NCBI GenBank assembly: GCA_947624015.1
Contig: CANQIA010000006.1
Span: forward strand, 1 to 64,000
Origin: an uncultured Clostridia bacterium
GTDB lineage: Bacteria > Bacillota > Clostridia > Lachnospirales > CAG-274
Length of the DNA stretch: 64,000 bases
Reading direction: 5' to 3'
The notes under the pieces were generated by a model. The model saw only the letters and a program-made list of their open reading frames with translations, made no database searches and was not told the origin of the DNA. Position 1 is the stretch's first letter. Each line of letters starts with the position of its first letter. The position numbers were made by a program, and so were the translations under genes. Below, in pieces: positions 56,174 to 63,526 of the stretch.

Positions 56174-56533
56174 CTAGCCGTCTACTCTTATTCCCTCTAC
56201 GATAACGCTTACGTTGTTCACAGTGACCCCAAGGGAGCTTTCTATATTATAGGTAACGGTACTTTTTACAATATCGCCTATTGCCGGGATGTTCGTACCG
56301 TATTCAACAATAACATGGAGCTTTACATTTACGGAAGAATCCTCATTTACAAAAACCTCCACGCCCTTTGACAAGCTTTCTTTCTTAAGCAGATGAACTA
56401 TGCCGTCTCTCACAGTCTTTACAGCCATACCCACTACGCCATAGCAGCTTGTGGCGGCAAGCCCTGCCGTTTTTGCAAGTACGTCGTTGGTTATAGTAAT
56501 ATTTCCCTGCTCATTGTTTATAACAACTGACAT
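56174..56533 (-). CDS. yloU: Asp23/Gls24-family protein (YloU)
   Basis: A 119-aa Asp23 family envelope-stress protein. Landmarks are GNITITNDVLAKTAGLAATSCYGVVGMA and the C-terminal NIESSLGVTVNNVSVIVEGI (landmark VNNVSVIVEGI). In Staphylococcus the relative Asp23 is a membrane-associated envelope protein. First gene of the yloU-fakA-recG-rsmD-coaD operon, divergent from rpmB as in Bacillus. Confidence 0.94.
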   Translation of the reverse strand: MSVVINNEQGNITITNDVLAKTAGLAATSCYGVVGMAVKTVRDGIVHLLKKESLSKGVEVFVNEDSSVNVKLHVIVEYGTNIPAIGDIVKSTVTYNIESSLGVTVNNVSVIVEGIRVDG

Positions 56534-56570
56534 AAAAACACCTCCGTCTGTTATATCTTTCTCATATTAG

Positions 56571-56599
56571 AGTATACACGAAATCCCAAAGTTTATCAA
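56571..56599 (-). promoter_or_regulatory. Promoter of yloU
   Basis: On the minus strand, TTGATA (56599-56594), 17-bp spacer, TATACT (56576-56571). Confidence 0.8.
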
Positions 56600-56658
56600 C
56601 TAATTTTGACCCGTAAAGAGCAATAAATAAATTTGAGCAAAAATTTTTTATTTTTTTC

Positions 56659-56687
56659 TTGCATTATACAGAATTTTCTGTTAGAAT
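56659..56687 (+). promoter_or_regulatory. Promoter of rpmB
   Basis: TTGCAT (56659-56664), 17-bp spacer, TAGAAT (56682-56687), about 30 nt before the RBS. Confidence 0.8.
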
Positions 56688-56723
56688 ATAAAACGATGAT
56701 TATATTTTCAAGGAGGTGTAAGC

Positions 56724-56939
56724 ATGGCAAAGTGTGAAATATGCAACAAAACTCAGCAGACAGGTCATAGGATCAGTATTAACCGTAGCCAGGTGTCAAG
56801 ACGAGCAAACAAGACCTGGAAGTCAAATGTAAAGAAAGTAAAGATAGTAGAAGCAAACGGTAATGTCAAGACAATACACATTTGCGCAAGATGCCTTCGT
56901 ACAGGTACTCATAAGGGCACTATCACTCGTGCGATCTGA
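56724..56939 (+). CDS. rpmB: 50S ribosomal protein L28
   Basis: A 71-aa L28 with the start MAKCEICNKTQQTGHRISIN typical of the family and a zinc-binding pair of Cys motifs (CEIC and CARC). It sits in the 50S subunit. RBS AAGGAGGTG is strong. It is monocistronic and ends in a strong terminator. Confidence 0.97.
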   Translation: MAKCEICNKTQQTGHRISINRSQVSRRANKTWKSNVKKVKIVEANGNVKTIHICARCLRTGTHKGTITRAI

Positions 56940-56982
56940 TTCGTGCGATCTTATATTTATTAAACATTGATCAATTTTTAAT

Positions 56983-57018
56983 ATAACAAAGGCTTCCCCA
57001 AGGGGAAGCCTTTGTTAT
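56983..57018 (+). terminator. Strong terminator of rpmB
   Basis: A 17-bp perfect stem (56983-56999 with 57002-57018) with a 2-nt loop, GC-rich at the tip (CTTCCCC/GGGGAAG). Confidence 0.9.
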
Positions 57019-57071
57019 GCGTGTCGATAAAATCGACACGCTTGAAAGAAATGCAAGCATTTCTTTCAGTT
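57019..57071 (+). repeat. Two-hairpin palindromic repeat, copy B
   Basis: A 10-bp stem (57019-57028 with 57032-57041) followed by a 12-bp stem (57043-57054 with 57057-57068). It is the reverse complement of copy A at 17971-18027 with only the larger hairpin's loop changed. Like copy A it starts directly at the end of a terminator stem. Confidence 0.85.
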
Positions 57072-57080
57072 TTGCTAATG

Positions 57081-57166
57081 TAGGAACCAGCCGTGTTTTC
57101 CGCAATTTAGGCATAAATGCCTAAATTACAGAAAAGTTCCTATCCTCGGAGGAAGTGAATTCCTCC
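57081..57166 (+). other. Long interrupted hairpin plus second hairpin, unassigned
   Basis: TAGGAAC (57081) pairs with GTTCCTA (57136), TTTTC (57096) with GAAAA (57131), and AATTTAGGCA (57104) with TGCCTAAATT (57118): 22 paired bases in one extended arm. A second hairpin GGAGGAA-GTGAA-TTCCTCC fills 57148-57166. No open frame. The rest of the gap to 57295 shows nothing I recognise. Confidence 0.55.
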
Positions 57167-57295
57167 TGCGGATTAAAGTCTGCGACGCTTTTTTTGCAAA
57201 CCGTTCTTCACTTAAGATTTATATTCTCTGTTGAAATATTGTTTTTCTACAGTCTGATTATATCTCGCCTGTCAGCGCTTACAATAAGCGCCGCT

Positions 57296-57577
57296 TTATC
57301 TGACAGTATCCCATACCTCCGAAATAAGCTGAGGATATGTACATACAAATACGGCTGCCGCAACGACAAGCGTAAGCAGCGCCGCAGGTATAAGCATCAA
57401 TATCTTCTTAATAGGATGCACTCCCTTAAAGAAAAAGCCGTCCTCAGTTTCGGTATGAGGAGCCTTCTCAGCCGCCTTTTCCTGTACCTTGGCAGTATCC
57501 TCATCTACTCTCTGTCCGCAGTATTTGCAAAATTTTGAGCTGTCAGGTATATTTTCTCCACAATGCATACAATACAC
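57296..57577 (-). CDS. Zinc-ribbon single-pass membrane protein
   Basis: A 93-aa protein. The N-terminal zinc ribbon has two Cys pairs, CMHC (3-6) and CKYC (about 17-20), and an acidic linker leads to one transmembrane segment (IKKILMLIPAALLTLVVAAAVFVC). The GTG at 57577 is the start: AAGGAGGG lies 6 nt upstream, and a later ATG would lose the first Cys of the pair. Function unknown; no neighbour in operon. Confidence 0.75.
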   Translation of the reverse strand: MYCMHCGENIPDSSKFCKYCGQRVDEDTAKVQEKAAEKAPHTETEDGFFFKGVHPIKKILMLIPAALLTLVVAAAVFVCTYPQLISEVWDTVR

Positions 57578-57641
57578 AAATATCCCTCCTTCGCAATATC
57601 TGTATTAAATATATCACAATAACCGAAATAAGTAAATATTT

Positions 57642-57670
57642 TTGCAAAAAGTTAATAAATATGTTAGAAT
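57642..57670 (+). promoter_or_regulatory. Promoter of mazG
   Basis: TTGCAA (57642-57647), 17-bp spacer, TAGAAT (57665-57670). Confidence 0.8.
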
Positions 57671-57692
57671 TGAATTGGGAAGGAGGAAAACC

Positions 57693-58445
57693 ATGTCAGA
57701 AAAATATACGTTAGACGACCTGTGCCAAGTAGTCCGCCGCCTTACGGCAAAGGACGGCTGCCCTTGGGACAGTATACAGACTCACGAAAGCCTCAAAAGA
57801 TACCTTATAGAAGAATGTTACGAAGTAATAGACGCAATAGACAACAAGGATAACGATAATATGTGCGAGGAGCTGGGAGACCTACTGTTTCAGATAGTAT
57901 TCCATGCCGAGCTTGCCCGTAAGGAGGGAGCATTTGACATATCTCACGTCATAGACGGCATAACCAAAAAAATGATATCCAGACACCCCCATATATTTTC
58001 AGACGGCGGCGGCAAGACCATTGCCGAAATAAACGATAGCTGGGAGAGTATAAAAAAAGCCGAAAAGGGTTATAAGAATAATATGGAAATATTAAGAAGC
58101 GTTCCCCGATCATTGCCGGCACTGATGAGAAGTGAAAAAACAGTTACTAAGGCATATAAAAATAATATGGATAATGAAGGCTTGCAGGATATTGCAGAAA
58201 GAATGGAGAAAAATATTTATTTGCTCAGGGACATAAATTCATTCCATAAAAAGGAACAGGAGGAAATAATTGGTAATTTTTTATTGGATTTAACAAAAAT
58301 TTCACATTTTTCCCAATTAAATGTAGAATTTTCCTTGACAAATGCCCTAAAAACGTATATAAATAAACTTGAGAACATTGAAACTGCCAATGCAGCCGCT
58401 GGAGAGATCGCTGAGGATACAGATTTCGAGGATGCGAAGGTATAA
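57693..58445 (+). CDS. mazG: Nucleoside triphosphate pyrophosphohydrolase MazG
   Basis: A 250-aa house-cleaning NTP pyrophosphatase. The N-terminal MazG domain shows [29 protein letters not shown] with its acidic metal ligands (landmark [10 protein letters not shown]) and [18 protein letters not shown] second MazG domain is at the C-terminus. The ATG at 57693 has GGAAGGAGG 8 nt upstream; a longer frame from 57642 is rejected. Operon leader for hup-rqcP-yabPQ-divIC. The SAM-methylase half of Bacillus YabN is absent. Confidence 0.93.
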   Translation: MSEKYTLDDLCQVVRRLTAKDGCPWDSIQTHESLKRYLIEECYEVIDAIDNKDNDNMCEELGDLLFQIVFHAELARKEGAFDISHVIDGITKKMISRHPHIFSDGGGKTIAEINDSWESIKKAEKGYKNNMEILRSVPRSLPALMRSEKTVTKAYKNNMDNEGLQDIAERMEKNIYLLRDINSFHKKEQEEIIGNFLLDLTKISHFSQLNVEFSLTNALKTYINKLENIETANAAAGEIAEDTDFEDAKV

Positions 58446-58468
58446 ATAACGAAAAGGAGGAAATTTCA

Positions 58469-58744
58469 ATGAACAAAACTGAATTAGTTGCAAGCATTGC
58501 CGAAAAGGCAGGCATAAAGAAGACAGAGGCAGAGAAGGCTTTAAAGGCTTTTGAAGAAACTGTAACGGCTGCTTTAGTAGCAGGCGATGAGGTCAGATTA
58601 GTAGGTTTCGGTACTTTTGCCGTTAAGGCAAGAGAGGCTCGTACAGGCGTTAATCCAAGAACTAACGAAACTATCCAGATAGCAGCTTCTAAGGCTCCCA
58701 AGTTTAAGGCAGGCAAGGCTTTAAAGGACGCTGTTAACGCTTGA
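58469..58744 (+). CDS. hup: HU family DNA-binding protein
   Basis: A 91-aa nucleoid protein of the HU/IHF family. It has the start [15 protein letters not shown], the arm motif [23 protein letters not shown] and the C-terminal [25 protein letters not shown]. It ends in its own terminator, so it is likely expressed more than its neighbours. Confidence 0.97.
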   Translation: MNKTELVASIAEKAGIKKTEAEKALKAFEETVTAALVAGDEVRLVGFGTFAVKAREARTGVNPRTNETIQIAASKAPKFKAGKALKDAVNA

Positions 58745-58788
58745 TCCACAGATCTCGTTATTTTGCACGCCGATAAAAGGGCATGCTT

Positions 58789-58804
58789 GAAGTAAATTTA
58801 CTTC
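58789..58804. repeat. Perfect 16-bp palindrome downstream of hup
   Basis: GAAGTAAATTTACTTC, centred at 58796-58797, 44 nt after the hup stop and 17 nt before the hup terminator. No promoter context that would make it a clear operator. Confidence 0.5.
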
Positions 58805-58820
58805 TGATATATAAAGGTAT

Positions 58821-58874
58821 AAAAATTAGGGCTTTACGGAAGCTTATATACGGCTTTCAAAGCCCAATTTTTTT
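58821..58874 (+). terminator. Terminator after hup
   Basis: AAAAATT-A-GGGCTTT pairs with AAAGCCC-AATTTTT across an apical region, followed by TTTTTTT. A second small hairpin (CGGGG/CCCCG, about 58891-58908) with TCTTTTATTT follows. Confidence 0.75.
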
Positions 58875-58938
58875 CCTACATTCTGTTGCGGGGCATAAAT
58901 ACCCCGTCTTTTATTTATGGCATATCAAGGAGAGTATT

Positions 58939-59178
58939 ATGAGATTGGACAAATACCTTAAAGTATCAAGGATAATAAAGAGAAGGACCGTTGCAAACGA
59001 GGCATGTGACAGCGGCAGAGTTAGCGTAAACGGAAAGCCTGCCAAGGCAGGACTCGATGTAAAGGTAGGAGATATTATAGAAATAGCCTTCGGCAGCAAT
59101 ACCACAAGGGTGGAGGTGCTTTCCGTCAAAGAAAGCACACGCAAAGAAGACGCCGTATCTATGTATAAAAGCCTTTAG
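58939..59178 (+). CDS. rqcP: RqcP/YabO S4-domain protein
   Basis: A 79-aa protein that is almost entirely an S4 RNA-binding domain ([32 protein letters not shown]; landmark [18 protein letters not shown]). RqcP/YabO works with RqcH in C-terminal alanine tailing on stalled 50S subunits. The ATG at 58939 has AAGGAG 8 nt upstream; an upstream-extended frame is rejected. It lies before yabP as in Bacillus. Confidence 0.95.
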   Translation: MRLDKYLKVSRIIKRRTVANEACDSGRVSVNGKPAKAGLDVKVGDIIEIAFGSNTTRVEVLSVKESTRKEDAVSMYKSL

Positions 59179-59210
59179 ACCTTCATATATTTTTGTATGG
59201 AGGTGATTAT

Positions 59211-59483
59211 GTGGAGGAAAGAGCCTCATCACGTCATACGATCACACTGGATAAAAGGGAAAAGCTGACAGCCTCAGGAGTCACCGATGTATTAAGCTTT
59301 GACGAGGAAAATATCGTAGCTCAGACCGATAAGGGTATGCTTATCATTCACGGACACAATTTACATATAATAAATCTCAATCCCGAAAAAGGAGAGCTTT
59401 CGGCAGACGGAAATATCACAAGTCTGTCCTACGAGGAGGAAAGCTTATCCGGTTCGGGTCTCTGGAGAAGGCTGTTTAAATGA
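59211..59483 (+). CDS. yabP: Sporulation protein YabP
   Basis: A 90-aa YabP/YqfC-family protein (HTITLDKREKLTASGVTDVLSFDEENIVAQTDKGMLIIHG; landmark LTASGVTDVLSFDEENI). YabP is needed for sporulation in Bacillus. The start is GTG (59211) because GGAGGTGA lies 6 nt upstream. It overlaps yabQ by 4 nt (ATGA). Confidence 0.93.
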   Translation: MEERASSRHTITLDKREKLTASGVTDVLSFDEENIVAQTDKGMLIIHGHNLHIINLNPEKGELSADGNITSLSYEEESLSGSGLWRRLFK

Positions 59484-59905
59484 TACTGTCAATGACATTT
59501 CAGTGCAGGCTTTTTTTTATATCGGCTGCCCTTGGAGCCGCAGGAGGCTTTATATACACAGTCATATCCTGCACGGATATATACCGCAGGCGCAAGATAA
59601 TAAGGTACGCTCTTGATATGATATACTGGCTTATGTTCGCCATGGCGGTATTTTTGTGTATGCTCTGTGTGAACCGAGGCGAGATACGCCCCTTTTCAAT
59701 ACTTGGCATAGCTCTGGGAATGATAATATATCATATGACACTTGATAGATATATGCGCAATATACTCACATTTATTTACAAAATAGCGTCAAAATTACTC
59801 TCAACGCTTATAGAAATAGTGCTTACTCCCATTAAATTATTGATGTTTCCCCTAAAAAAAATACTTTTTAATGTAAAAAAGCTTGCAAAATCTTCAAAAG
59901 TATGA
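59480..59905 (+). CDS. yabQ: Spore cortex protein YabQ
   Basis: A 141-aa membrane protein with three to four hydrophobic segments and a basic C-terminal region. It follows yabP with an overlapping stop/start, the conserved yabP-yabQ pair. YabQ is needed for spore cortex formation. The sequence is diverged, but position and topology fit. Confidence 0.85.
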   Translation: MILSMTFQCRLFFISAALGAAGGFIYTVISCTDIYRRRKIIRYALDMIYWLMFAMAVFLCMLCVNRGEIRPFSILGIALGMIIYHMTLDRYMRNILTFIYKIASKLLSTLIEIVLTPIKLLMFPLKKILFNVKKLAKSSKV

Positions 59906-59962
59906 GAGAATATATTAGAATGTTATAAGTTTGTGGAATATAAAAGAAAGGGTGCAGTAAAA

Positions 59963-60328
59963 TTGACTAAAGAAAAAATGAGAAAAGCCAATTTGATATA
60001 TGCTGTTATTATGATAATAATATCGCTTATATTCGTTGCTGCGCTCCTTCATCAGTACAGCATAAGACAAAGCCTTATTTCTTCGGAAATAGACATGGAG
60101 ATACAGCTTACCAAAGCCAATGCGGAGGGCGCCGCTCTCAAAAAGCAGTTTGACAATCAAAACGATCCCGAATTCATTGAAAAGGCTGCAAGAGAAAAGC
60201 TCAATATGGTAAAGCCCAACGAGATCGTATTTATAGACGAAAATACCCCCGAGGGCAAGCAGCTTCTCAAGTCCACAGAGGCTGAAAATATGGCAAATGA
60301 AATCAAAAATAAAGAAAATGCGCAATAG
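59963..60328 (+). CDS. divIC: FtsB/DivIC-family cell division protein
   Basis: A 121-aa septum protein. One N-terminal membrane helix (about 8-28) is followed by a coiled coil (about 40-65) and the conserved DPEFIEKAAREKLNMVKPNEIVF. TTG at 59963 is the preferred start: GGGTG lies 8 nt upstream, and a GTG at 59933 has no RBS. Order after yabQ matches Bacillus. A terminator follows. Confidence 0.9.
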   Translation: MTKEKMRKANLIYAVIMIIISLIFVAALLHQYSIRQSLISSEIDMEIQLTKANAEGAALKKQFDNQNDPEFIEKAAREKLNMVKPNEIVFIDENTPEGKQLLKSTEAENMANEIKNKENAQ

Positions 60329-60331
60329 TAT

Positions 60332-60361
60332 AAGGACTGTCTGATTGGCAGTCCTTTTTTC
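60332..60361 (+). terminator. Terminator of the mazG-divIC operon
   Basis: AAGGACTG (60332-60339) pairs with CAGTCCTT (60349-60356), 9-nt loop, run of six T. Confidence 0.9.
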
Positions 60362-60363
60362 GG

Positions 60364-60392
60364 TTGCATTTTCATACATATTTTGGTACAAT
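60364..60392 (+). promoter_or_regulatory. Promoter of the isomerase-glycosylase-nadD operon
   Basis: TTGCAT (60364-60369), 17-bp spacer, TACAAT (60387-60392). Confidence 0.75.
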
Positions 60393-60437
60393 AATATTAA
60401 CAATACATTCAAAAATATTATTAAAGAGGTGGTAAAT

Positions 60438-61280
60438 ATGGCATTTGGAATGAGAGGACACGATCTGGGCGGAAAACAGAAGTTTGAAGAATTTCTGGCA
60501 AAGGTAAAGGAACACAATATCGATCAGGTGCAGCTTGCTTTTCAAAAATCTATTACGGACATTGATTTTACAAGAGGCAACTACAATCCCGGCTTAGGCT
60601 ATTACATAGGCAGAAGGCTGAGAGAGAACAATATACACGTAGCGGTGCTGGGCTGCTATATCAACCCTACCAATCCCGTTGAGGAGAAAAGAGTCGAAGC
60701 CGTTAAGAAATTTATAGAGCATCTGAAATATGCAAAGGCAATAGGCGCCGATATGGTAGGCACCGAAACGGGAAGGCTTGACGAAAATTTCAAGATAGTT
60801 CCTCAAACCTATACCGAGACCTGCTATCAGCTTCTTTTAAAATCCATGAGAGAGATAGTGGCTGCAGCGGAAAAGCTTGGAGTAACAGTCGGCGTTGAAG
60901 GCGTTGCAACTCATACTCTTTATTCTCCCGAAATGATGCAGAGATTTTTAAACGATATGGATTCTCCCAATATAGAGGTCATATTGGATCCCGTAAATCT
61001 CCTTGACAGAAATAATTACAAGGAGCAGGAGGCTGTTATCGCAAAGGCTTTCAAATACTACGGCGACAGAATATCCGTAATGCATATAAAGGACTTTAAA
61101 CTGGATGAAAACGGAGATGTGGCTTTCGAGCAAGTAGGCGAGGGTCTGTTCAACTATGCCCCTTTGTTCAAGCAGCTTAAGGCAACAAAGCCCTATATCA
61201 CTATGCTTATTGAAAATTCAAATGAAAGCAGATACCACAGCGACTGCGAATACCTGCAGAAAATTTATGACCAAGCTTAA
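60438..61280 (+). CDS. TIM-barrel sugar isomerase/epimerase-like protein
   Basis: A 280-aa xylose-isomerase-like TIM barrel (AP-endonuclease-2 superfamily). Likely metal ligands are the Glu in GVEGVATHTLYS, the Asp in VILDPVNLLD, the His in VMHIKDFKLD and the Glu in LIENSNESRY. The overall pattern fits a sugar isomerase or epimerase better than endonuclease IV. It overlaps the 3-methyladenine glycosylase gene by 14 nt. RBS AGAGGTGG. The substrate is unknown. Confidence 0.85.
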   Translation: MAFGMRGHDLGGKQKFEEFLAKVKEHNIDQVQLAFQKSITDIDFTRGNYNPGLGYYIGRRLRENNIHVAVLGCYINPTNPVEEKRVEAVKKFIEHLKYAKAIGADMVGTETGRLDENFKIVPQTYTETCYQLLLKSMREIVAAAEKLGVTVGVEGVATHTLYSPEMMQRFLNDMDSPNIEVILDPVNLLDRNNYKEQEAVIAKAFKYYGDRISVMHIKDFKLDENGDVAFEQVGEGLFNYAPLFKQLKATKPYITMLIENSNESRYHSDCEYLQKIYDQA

Positions 61281-61848
61281 GCCCGACTTTTATACAAGAG
61301 ATACGCTGACGGTCGCCAAAGAGCTTCTGGGCAAATATATAGTGCGTGAGCTTGACGGACACAGGCTTTCCGTAATGATAACGGAAACCGAGGCATATAT
61401 AGGGTCTGTGGACAAGGCGTGCCATGCATATAACTACAAAAGGACACCTCGTACATCTACCCTATTCAATAAAGGCGGATGCAGCTATGTGTATCTCATA
61501 TACGGTATGTACAATTGCCTGAACGTGGTAACGGAAGCTGAGGGAGAACCCTGCGCCGTGCTTATAAGAGGCGGAGAGCCTATAATGGACATAGAATATA
61601 TGTCAAATATAAGATACGGCAAAGCTTACCATGAGCTTACAAAATATCAGCTCAATAATTTTTGCAACGGTCCCGGTAAGCTGTGCAAGGCTCTGGCAAT
61701 AGACAAAAGCCTTAACGCTCTGCCTCTTGACCGCCCTCCCCTTTATATTACCGAGGGCAAAAAAATACACAGCTTCAATACAGGCAAAAGGATAAATATA
61801 GATTACGCTGAGGAAGCGGCGGACTTCCCTTGGAGATTTTATATATGA
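61267..61848 (+). CDS. mpg: 3-methyladenine DNA glycosylase (MPG/AAG type)
   Basis: A 193-aa monofunctional glycosylase of the AAG family that removes alkylated purines. The catalytic Glu lies in ITETEAYIG, and HAYNYKRTPRTSTLF, VYLIYGMYNCLNVV, LIRGGEP and NGPGKLCKALAI are typical. It starts inside the previous gene (ATG at 61267, 14-nt overlap) without a strong RBS, so it is probably translated by coupling. Its stop overlaps the next start (ATGA). Confidence 0.93.
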   Translation: MTKLKPDFYTRDTLTVAKELLGKYIVRELDGHRLSVMITETEAYIGSVDKACHAYNYKRTPRTSTLFNKGGCSYVYLIYGMYNCLNVVTEAEGEPCAVLIRGGEPIMDIEYMSNIRYGKAYHELTKYQLNNFCNGPGKLCKALAIDKSLNALPLDRPPLYITEGKKIHSFNTGKRINIDYAEEAADFPWRFYI

Positions 61849-63065
61849 AACAACTATCGGTATATAAATGCTACAACAAAATAGCCGTAATGGGCGGCAC
61901 ATTCAATCCCATACACATAGGTCATCTCGTGGCAGCCGAAGCCGTGCGCCGGGAGCTTGGGATAGAGCGAGTTATATTCATACCTACGGGAAATGCTCCT
62001 CATAAGGAAAACGATCCTATGTACAATGAACACAGGTATCTGATGACAGTGCTGGCTACGGTCGCCAACCCGTATTTTGAAGTGTCCCGTACAGAGATCG
62101 ACCGTACAGGTAAAAGCTATACCATAGATACCATAAAGGAACTCAGGCTGAAATACGGAGAGGACTGCAATATATATTTTATAACAGGCGCCGACGCCAT
62201 TGAGCAGATACTCACCTGGAAGGATCCCGAAGAGCTTTTGTCAATATGCCGATTCGTGGCAGTGACACGCCCCGGCTATGACAGAACAAGGCTGGAAAAG
62301 GCAATAAACACTCTTAAGCAAAAATACAAAGGGAATATAGAATTTTTAGAGGTGCCTGCCCTTTCCATATCCTCTACGGATATACGCAACAGAGTTGCGG
62401 CAGGCAAGACAATAAAATATCTTGTACCCGAAGCCGTTGAAAAATATATACTGAAATTCGGACTTTATTTCCCGGAGTATCCCCGATCCGCTCTCATAAG
62501 CCATATTAACGAGGATCTTCGCAATATCCTTACTCCAAAGCGATTCAAACATACTCAGGGCGTTGCGGAGGAGGCTGTAAAATTGGCTCATATTTATAAC
62601 GAGGATGAGGACAAGGCATACCTTGCAGGGCTTCTTCACGACTGTGCAAAGTGCTATACCGATGAAGAAAAGCTTCAGCTTTGCCATAAATACAACGTGC
62701 CTCTTGACAGGGTCATAAAAAAGCAGCCCGATCTTGCTCACAGCTTCTTGGGCGGAGCCATGGCAAAGGCTGAATACGGTGTAGAGGACGAGGATATAAT
62801 AAATGCAATATGCTATCATACTACCGGCAGAGCCAATATGTCTCTTCTGGAAAAAATAATATATATAGCGGACTATATAGAGCCAAACAGGGAATATTTT
62901 CCCGGACTTGAAGAGGTAAGGCAGTTGGCATATACTGATATAGACAAGGCTGTGGAACGCTCACTTCAAAATACGATAGAGCATAATATAAATAAAAAAA
63001 GGATAATACATCCCCTGAGCGCTGCTGCTCTGGAATACTACAGGGAGGAAAATAATGAAAAATAA
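61845..63065 (+). CDS. nadD: NadD-YqeK fusion
   Basis: A 406-aa two-domain protein. Residues about 1-210 are nicotinate mononucleotide adenylyltransferase with GGTFNPIHIGHLVAAE and SSTDIRNRV; it makes deamido-NAD. Residues about 215-406 are a YqeK-type HD hydrolase with HTQGVAEEA, LLHDCAK and HTTGRANMS, the family that splits Ap4A symmetrically. B. subtilis encodes these as neighbouring genes, so this is a gene fusion. It follows the glycosylase with ATGA overlap and precedes rsfS with an 11-nt overlap. Confidence 0.94.
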   Translation: MKQLSVYKCYNKIAVMGGTFNPIHIGHLVAAEAVRRELGIERVIFIPTGNAPHKENDPMYNEHRYLMTVLATVANPYFEVSRTEIDRTGKSYTIDTIKELRLKYGEDCNIYFITGADAIEQILTWKDPEELLSICRFVAVTRPGYDRTRLEKAINTLKQKYKGNIEFLEVPALSISSTDIRNRVAAGKTIKYLVPEAVEKYILKFGLYFPEYPRSALISHINEDLRNILTPKRFKHTQGVAEEAVKLAHIYNEDEDKAYLAGLLHDCAKCYTDEEKLQLCHKYNVPLDRVIKKQPDLAHSFLGGAMAKAEYGVEDEDIINAICYHTTGRANMSLLEKIIYIADYIEPNREYFPGLEEVRQLAYTDIDKAVERSLQNTIEHNINKKRIIHPLSAAALEYYREENNEK

Positions 63066-63423
63066 CAAAAATTCTTTTGAAGCGGCAAAGATAGCCTACG
63101 CCGCTCTTGACGACAAGCTTGCAATAGATATAAAAGTGCTGGATATAAGCAAAATATCTACCCTTGCCGATTATTTTGTAATAGCAAGCGGTTCAAATCC
63201 CAATCAGCTCAAGGCTATGTCGGATTCCGTAGACGAAAATCTGTACAAGGCAGGCTATATACTCAAGCATACGGAGGGTATGCAAAGCCACAACAGAAGC
63301 TGGGTGCTTATGGATTTCGGCGATATTGTCGTTCATCTTTTCAGCAAGGAAGACAGAGATTTCTATGACCTGGAGAGGATATGGGGGGACGCAACGGAAG
63401 TGTCCAAAGAAGAATTGCAGTAA
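63055..63423 (+). CDS. rsfS: Ribosome silencing factor RsfS
   Basis: A 122-aa RsfS/YbeB protein that binds L14 and blocks subunit joining under nutrient limitation. Landmarks are ADYFVIASGSNPNQL and HSHNRSWVLMDFGDIVVHLF-like segments (SHNRSWVLMDFGDIVVHLF). It is coupled to nadD-yqeK by an overlap, as yqeK-rsfS in Bacillus. A terminator follows. Confidence 0.95.
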   Translation: MKNNKNSFEAAKIAYAALDDKLAIDIKVLDISKISTLADYFVIASGSNPNQLKAMSDSVDENLYKAGYILKHTEGMQSHNRSWVLMDFGDIVVHLFSKEDRDFYDLERIWGDATEVSKEELQ

Positions 63424-63460
63424 ATATCACGATCTGCCGTGATTTAAAACTTACCCATAA

Positions 63461-63510
63461 TAAAAAGATCCCGAGATAAGTTTACAATAACTCGAGATCT
63501 TTTTTTATTA
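63461..63510. terminator. Terminator between rsfS and the converging gene
   Basis: AAAAAGATC and CGAG on one arm pair with CTCG and GATCTTTTT on the other, with a T run of seven on the + strand. Confidence 0.8.
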
Positions 63511-63526
63511 TAATAAAGACTGCCCG

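Noticed and set aside
57019..57071. CRISPR-like array
   Set aside because: Only two palindromic hairpins, no direct repeat/spacer series, and the other copy is 39 kb away.
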